Assembly: GCF_047663525.1 (NCBI RefSeq)
Contig: NC_092592.1
Location: 21,256,501 to 21,320,500 of the forward strand
DNA from: Anas platyrhynchos
Lineage: Eukaryota; Chordata; Aves; Anseriformes; Anatidae
DNA length: 64,000 nt
Direction of reading: 5' to 3'
How positions within the stretch are numbered: position 1 is the stretch's first letter; every line of letters begins with the position of its first letter. The position numbers were made by a program, and so were the translations under genes. The notes under the pieces were generated by a model. The model was not told the origin of the DNA. It was given only the letters and a program-made list of their open reading frames with translations, and ran no database searches. Below, one piece after another: positions 60,352 through 64,000 of this stretch.

Positions 60352-60359
60352 TATAAAAG
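60352..60359 (+). promoter_or_regulatory. Isolated TATA-box-like motif
   Basis: TATAAAAG inside CTGCTATAAAAGGAGCC is a full TATA consensus with GC-rich flanks, as in core promoters. No gene is recognised downstream within the window. It could mark an unannotated non-coding transcript or be chance. Confidence 0.2.
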
Positions 60360-63300
60360 GAGCCTGCTGGGACAGGAGCCTTCAAAAGCCTGGAGGGGGG
60401 AGGAAGAGGGTTGAGAATAAGACCATATAGGCTGTTGCTGATGTGACATGCTAGGGAGATGATAGGCTACAGCAAAACTCTTAGTGTACAACTAGAGACT
60501 GAACGTCAGAAGTTGTGTCTGTGGGTTAGGCAGCTGTTTAAGTACTGTAAAACAGCTGCTAGATAAAAGGGGAAGAAGATGTATTTGGAAACTACCTATT
60601 ATGACTGGTACTGTGTAGGGGAAGGGGAGCATAACAAAGCACGGTCTGCTCTCAGGACAGAAAATATAATTTCTCTGAGGAGAGAGTTATCTTTTGCAAT
60701 TCTCCCTAGCTTCCAGCTGTTTTCTGGGATTAGGTATGCTCTGGTGAGAGAGGAAAAGATTTTAGGGTATGGGATTAGGAATCAGAAGCAATCCTGAGGG
60801 TCTACAGCTTGTGTTTCTGAAAGTCTGTAATATCCTGTCCCTGGGGAAAAGAGTGACTTTGTTTCTCTGGCCCTATACACATTGAAGGATTCAGAAATCT
60901 CTCCTGATGATGTGGTAATCTGATCTCCTACATGTCATGTCTCTGCCTATTGCTGGGATACCATTAGGGTTTCAAAGCTTGTGAATTGGCTCTGTGGACA
61001 TAGCCCCTGCCTGAAGTGCTTCTGTGCCCCCTCCCCTGTCTGGGGGAGCTTTGTTTCTTAGGTCTCCGTGCATTCTAATGGTGGATCTGTAGGCTCTCCC
61101 TACACCAGAGCAGCTCAGCTGCAAGGTCCTGTTGCCCACGCTAGGCCACTTCTCAGCTGGTGACCTTGCAGACACTGTGTTGGAGGGCAGAGCTTAGGCA
61201 GTGTCATCTGAGGAGCTGGAGGCTAGGGCCACTCTGTGATGAGATCTGTCCCTGAGCTCCTATCGTGGTTGGGTGATTTCAGACTCAGGGGTGTTTGTGT
61301 GCTGGCAGTGCCTGGCCAGTTCATTTCACTTAGGTAACCCCTGCGCTCCTCCCATGTCAGAGCGTGTGATGTGCATCCATCAGCTGGCTTCCTTGTTGCC
61401 TGGTATCAGTCTTATCGCCCGTGAAGTTTACTGTTCTTTGGTTTCTGTGGTCAGCCAAAGATTCAGCAACTCTCTGGCCCTGCTGTTTGCAGACAAACAG
61501 AAAATCTGGCGCTTTTGTTAGTGTGACCATGTCCCTGTGGTAGCTGGCAGGCTGTCCTGTCTGAGGTAAACTTGCAGATGTTTGATCTTCAAACAGTGTC
61601 CATAGGGAATCTTACAAGCTCTGAACAGCTACTGTCTCCTTTGATATCTGACGAGTAGATATCCTAGCTGAAAGGTTTCCAGTAGCTATATTTTCCTTGC
61701 TGTTTCATCACTAAGCAAATAAAGCAATAGCAAACCTTTGTATTGCTTAATTATCTATATTTTTTAAAGCATTTTGATCCGGAGTTGACTTCCCATCTCC
61801 ACCTGCAAAACGTTCTTAGGCAAAAGTGCATAACCAAATAGGCCTTGGGATGTTTCAAAATAACTGATACCCTAAGCCTCTGGTGAGGGAGGGCAGTTCC
61901 AGTTATTCCTTTAACACGTGCAGCAATATCACATAAGCTACAGCAGGGTGTGTTGCACAAGGCTCTGTGAGATGGGGACTAATCCCTCCTGTGATGAAGG
62001 AACGAGAGGACACAGATAAGGTTCCTCTGTAGGTCACTGGCAGAGTGCGAAGGAGCATCCAAACTTCCTGCGCCCTGAACTAGTTCATGTTTCATGCATC
62101 AGGTGGGGGGAAAAAACACTTTGATCTTCATGAGAATGAATGAGGCAAGGGGGAAGTGGGAACTTGTGCGCTGCTGGTGGAGGAGCTGGTATGTTCACCT
62201 TGTTGCATGTAGGGCTGGACCACAGACACTTCTCTGGGGCGAGGGAGTGGATGTCCCTGGAGTCTAACTTGAGTGGGTGTGTTGTTTGGTACAGGCTCCT
62301 TCATCCATTCTATCTGTACTGTAACTAATTTAGCTCCTAAACTGATGGCATTTAATTGTGAGGCTTCTCTCTAGTAACTCTGGTGGCATGGCCTTGGAGA
62401 ACTCCCACGTGATACTTGGGTCTTTCTCAATGCCTCCCTGCCAAAGTGCCCTCTGCTTGGGTGCCCAGCTGCTGGCAGCAGCAGTTTGGCAGCATTAGAG
62501 GCACAGCAGCCAGGGCATCAAATACCCGCTTGCTGATACACGGGGGGAGGCAGAGACAGGTGTTTTCTTCTGAAGTAGCAAGGCTTCTGTTTGAAACTGG
62601 GATTTGGTACTGATAGGGAGCATTTGGAAAGGAGTCCCCTTAGCATGTGGGGTATCACCAAGTGTAAAGCTTTCGATAAAGTCTGAAGTAAAGGTAGAAG
62701 TGTCAAAGCTAAGCAAAATGTTCAGGACCGTCTCAGCACAATTCACATCACCTGTTTCACACAGACAAAAGAGATAGGAGGGGGAAAAAAAAAAAAAAAA
62801 GGAAAGTGAGCTTTGAGAACTCTGAATGAGTAAAAATTCATGACTAATACCATTAAAGCAGAGCTGAGCTAGCTCACTTTTCCCTTTATCTCTGATCACG
62901 CCTGGCTTGATTCCTTTTGCTTGGGCATTAAATGAATTCAGTGGCTGCAGGCATTTGTGGGCTCAGAAAGTACCACAGGCTGGGGATCTTCTTTTGCTCT
63001 CCATGTCGGGTGCTGGGCAAAAAAAGTGAAGTGCTTCGTGGTCTGCCTGAAGCCAGCTGATAATTGCAAATATTTGCTGATTGCAGCTCACTTGGGCTGC
63101 CAGAACTGGCTGCCCAAACTGAGAAAGCACTCACAGCCAGGACCTAACCTGGGATGACGGTGGTGGCGGAAAAACAGCAGAACAGCACTGCTCCGTGTCT
63201 TAATAAATCATGCTGTTGCTCATATCAGCTTGGTGGGGTTGAAGGAGCTATCAGAGATGACAGGAACCACGCTTGCTGAAGCAGAAAGTTTTGCTTGAGT

Positions 63301-64000
63301 GCTGTTTCAGCTAGACATGTGTTAGCATCGTGCTCACAAGGGTCAGGTGTGCATGTGAAACTTCAGTGATCGAGCCTGGAACGTCACCAGGAAATCTGGA
63401 AGCATATTTCACCTGTCACAGCCTTTGTCTCTTTGGTTCAATCATTCCCATCATTGATTAGACAGATGGTTTAGAGACAATAACCCAGGAGCCAGGCTCA
63501 AAATACCGCGTTGGGTTCTCAGCTTTGCCGTGAATGCCTTGGGCTGCCTAACATGAGGCACTTCTGTGCCTGCATCAGAATTTGGGCTTTTGCCTCTTGG
63601 GCTACAGGCTCTCTCTAGGGCTGGAGCCACTTTTATGTGCGAGACTGTGTGACCTGATTCAAGCCTTTCAGCACTTAAACGGGAGGAGTGATCATCACAG
63701 ACGATGAGGCTACTGGTAGTCATTAAAAAGAAGGGTCTGGATGTAATATGACTGTTCTTCCTTAGGCCTCTAAGCATCTGCTGCTGGCTGTGGTTAGTCA
63801 GAGGATGCTTCTGGTGTTACTCAAGCTCATTTTGTTGCAACAGTGATTCAAACAAGCTCACGTTCTTTATGTATAATCTGGAGAAATCTGTTCCTTAAGT
63901 GGAGGCACAGACATGACAGCCCTGGAGAGATGGGAACACAGATTACCTGGAGGCAGATTTGGGGGAGGCTAACAAGGAAAAATGTTGTTGCGCCTTGCGA
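60360..64000. other. Distal upstream flank of WNT8B; no gene recognised
   Basis: Ordinary unique-looking non-coding sequence with an A16 tract at 62785-62800. Open frames stay below about 135 codons and show no domain. By synteny SCD should lie beyond the right edge on the minus strand, but no SCD exon or histidine-box sequence is visible here. Confidence 0.5.

Noticed and set aside
60360-64000. SCD at the right end, expected from synteny
   Set aside because: No desaturase histidine-box coding sequence or plausible exon was found. The gene most likely lies beyond the window.
1-64000. CRISPR arrays, bacterial-type operons, tRNA or rRNA genes, endogenous viral genes
   Set aside because: No direct-repeat/spacer structure, no convincing cloverleaf or rRNA sequence, and no retroviral gag/pol/env-like reading frame or paired LTR was recognised.

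Overview
The window is nuclear DNA of an amniote vertebrate, most likely a bird. It holds split genes with GT-AG introns, CpG-island promoters and AATAAA/ATTAAA poly(A) signals, with no bacterial-type gene packing. A CR1 retrotransposon fragment at 53906-54079 ends in the TCACAGAA octamer repeats typical of avian CR1. A second, older CR1 fragment near 17.7 kb is of the type seen across turtles, crocodilians and birds. The species cannot be told from the sequence alone.

Three protein-coding genes are supported. (1) NDUFB8, + strand: only its last two coding exons (918-1073 and 1738-1830) are in the window. (2) SEC31B, + strand: complete. A CpG-island promoter and non-coding first exon lie near 2.7-2.9 kb. 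Twenty-five coding exons run from 6615 to 31575 and join in frame into 1204 codons. The 3' UTR runs to about 33.2 kb. (3) WNT8B, - strand: complete. Six coding exons from 49171 down to 38089 join into 355 codons, including a short signal-peptide exon 6.3 kb upstream of exon 2. A probable 3' UTR runs to about 36.7 kb. The order NDUFB8-SEC31B-WNT8B with these orientations matches the mammalian block SCD-WNT8B-SEC31B-NDUFB8 (human 10q24), read in the opposite direction. SCD would therefore be expected beyond the right edge.

Layout: 1-2.03 kb, NDUFB8 3' end; 2.03-2.7 kb, short spacer; 2.7-33.2 kb, SEC31B; 33.2-36.7 kb, convergent intergenic spacer with a candidate conserved element; 36.7-49.6 kb, WNT8B; 49.6-64 kb, non-coding upstream flank of WNT8B. 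This flank carries simple repeats, one CR1 fragment and several unique-looking blocks that are candidate cis-regulatory elements.

The genes do not form one pathway. NDUFB8 is a mitochondrial complex I subunit, SEC31B is an outer-coat COPII protein of ER exit sites, and WNT8B is a secreted, lipid-modified forebrain signalling ligand. I found no evidence of a novel biological system, mobile gene cluster, CRISPR array, viral gene or RNA gene. The points most worth a second look are the Trp-Thr pair where Sec31A has Trp-Asn in the Sar1-activating motif, the WNT8B signal-peptide exon, a 75-base all-purine run in the WNT8B upstream region, and several candidate enhancers.
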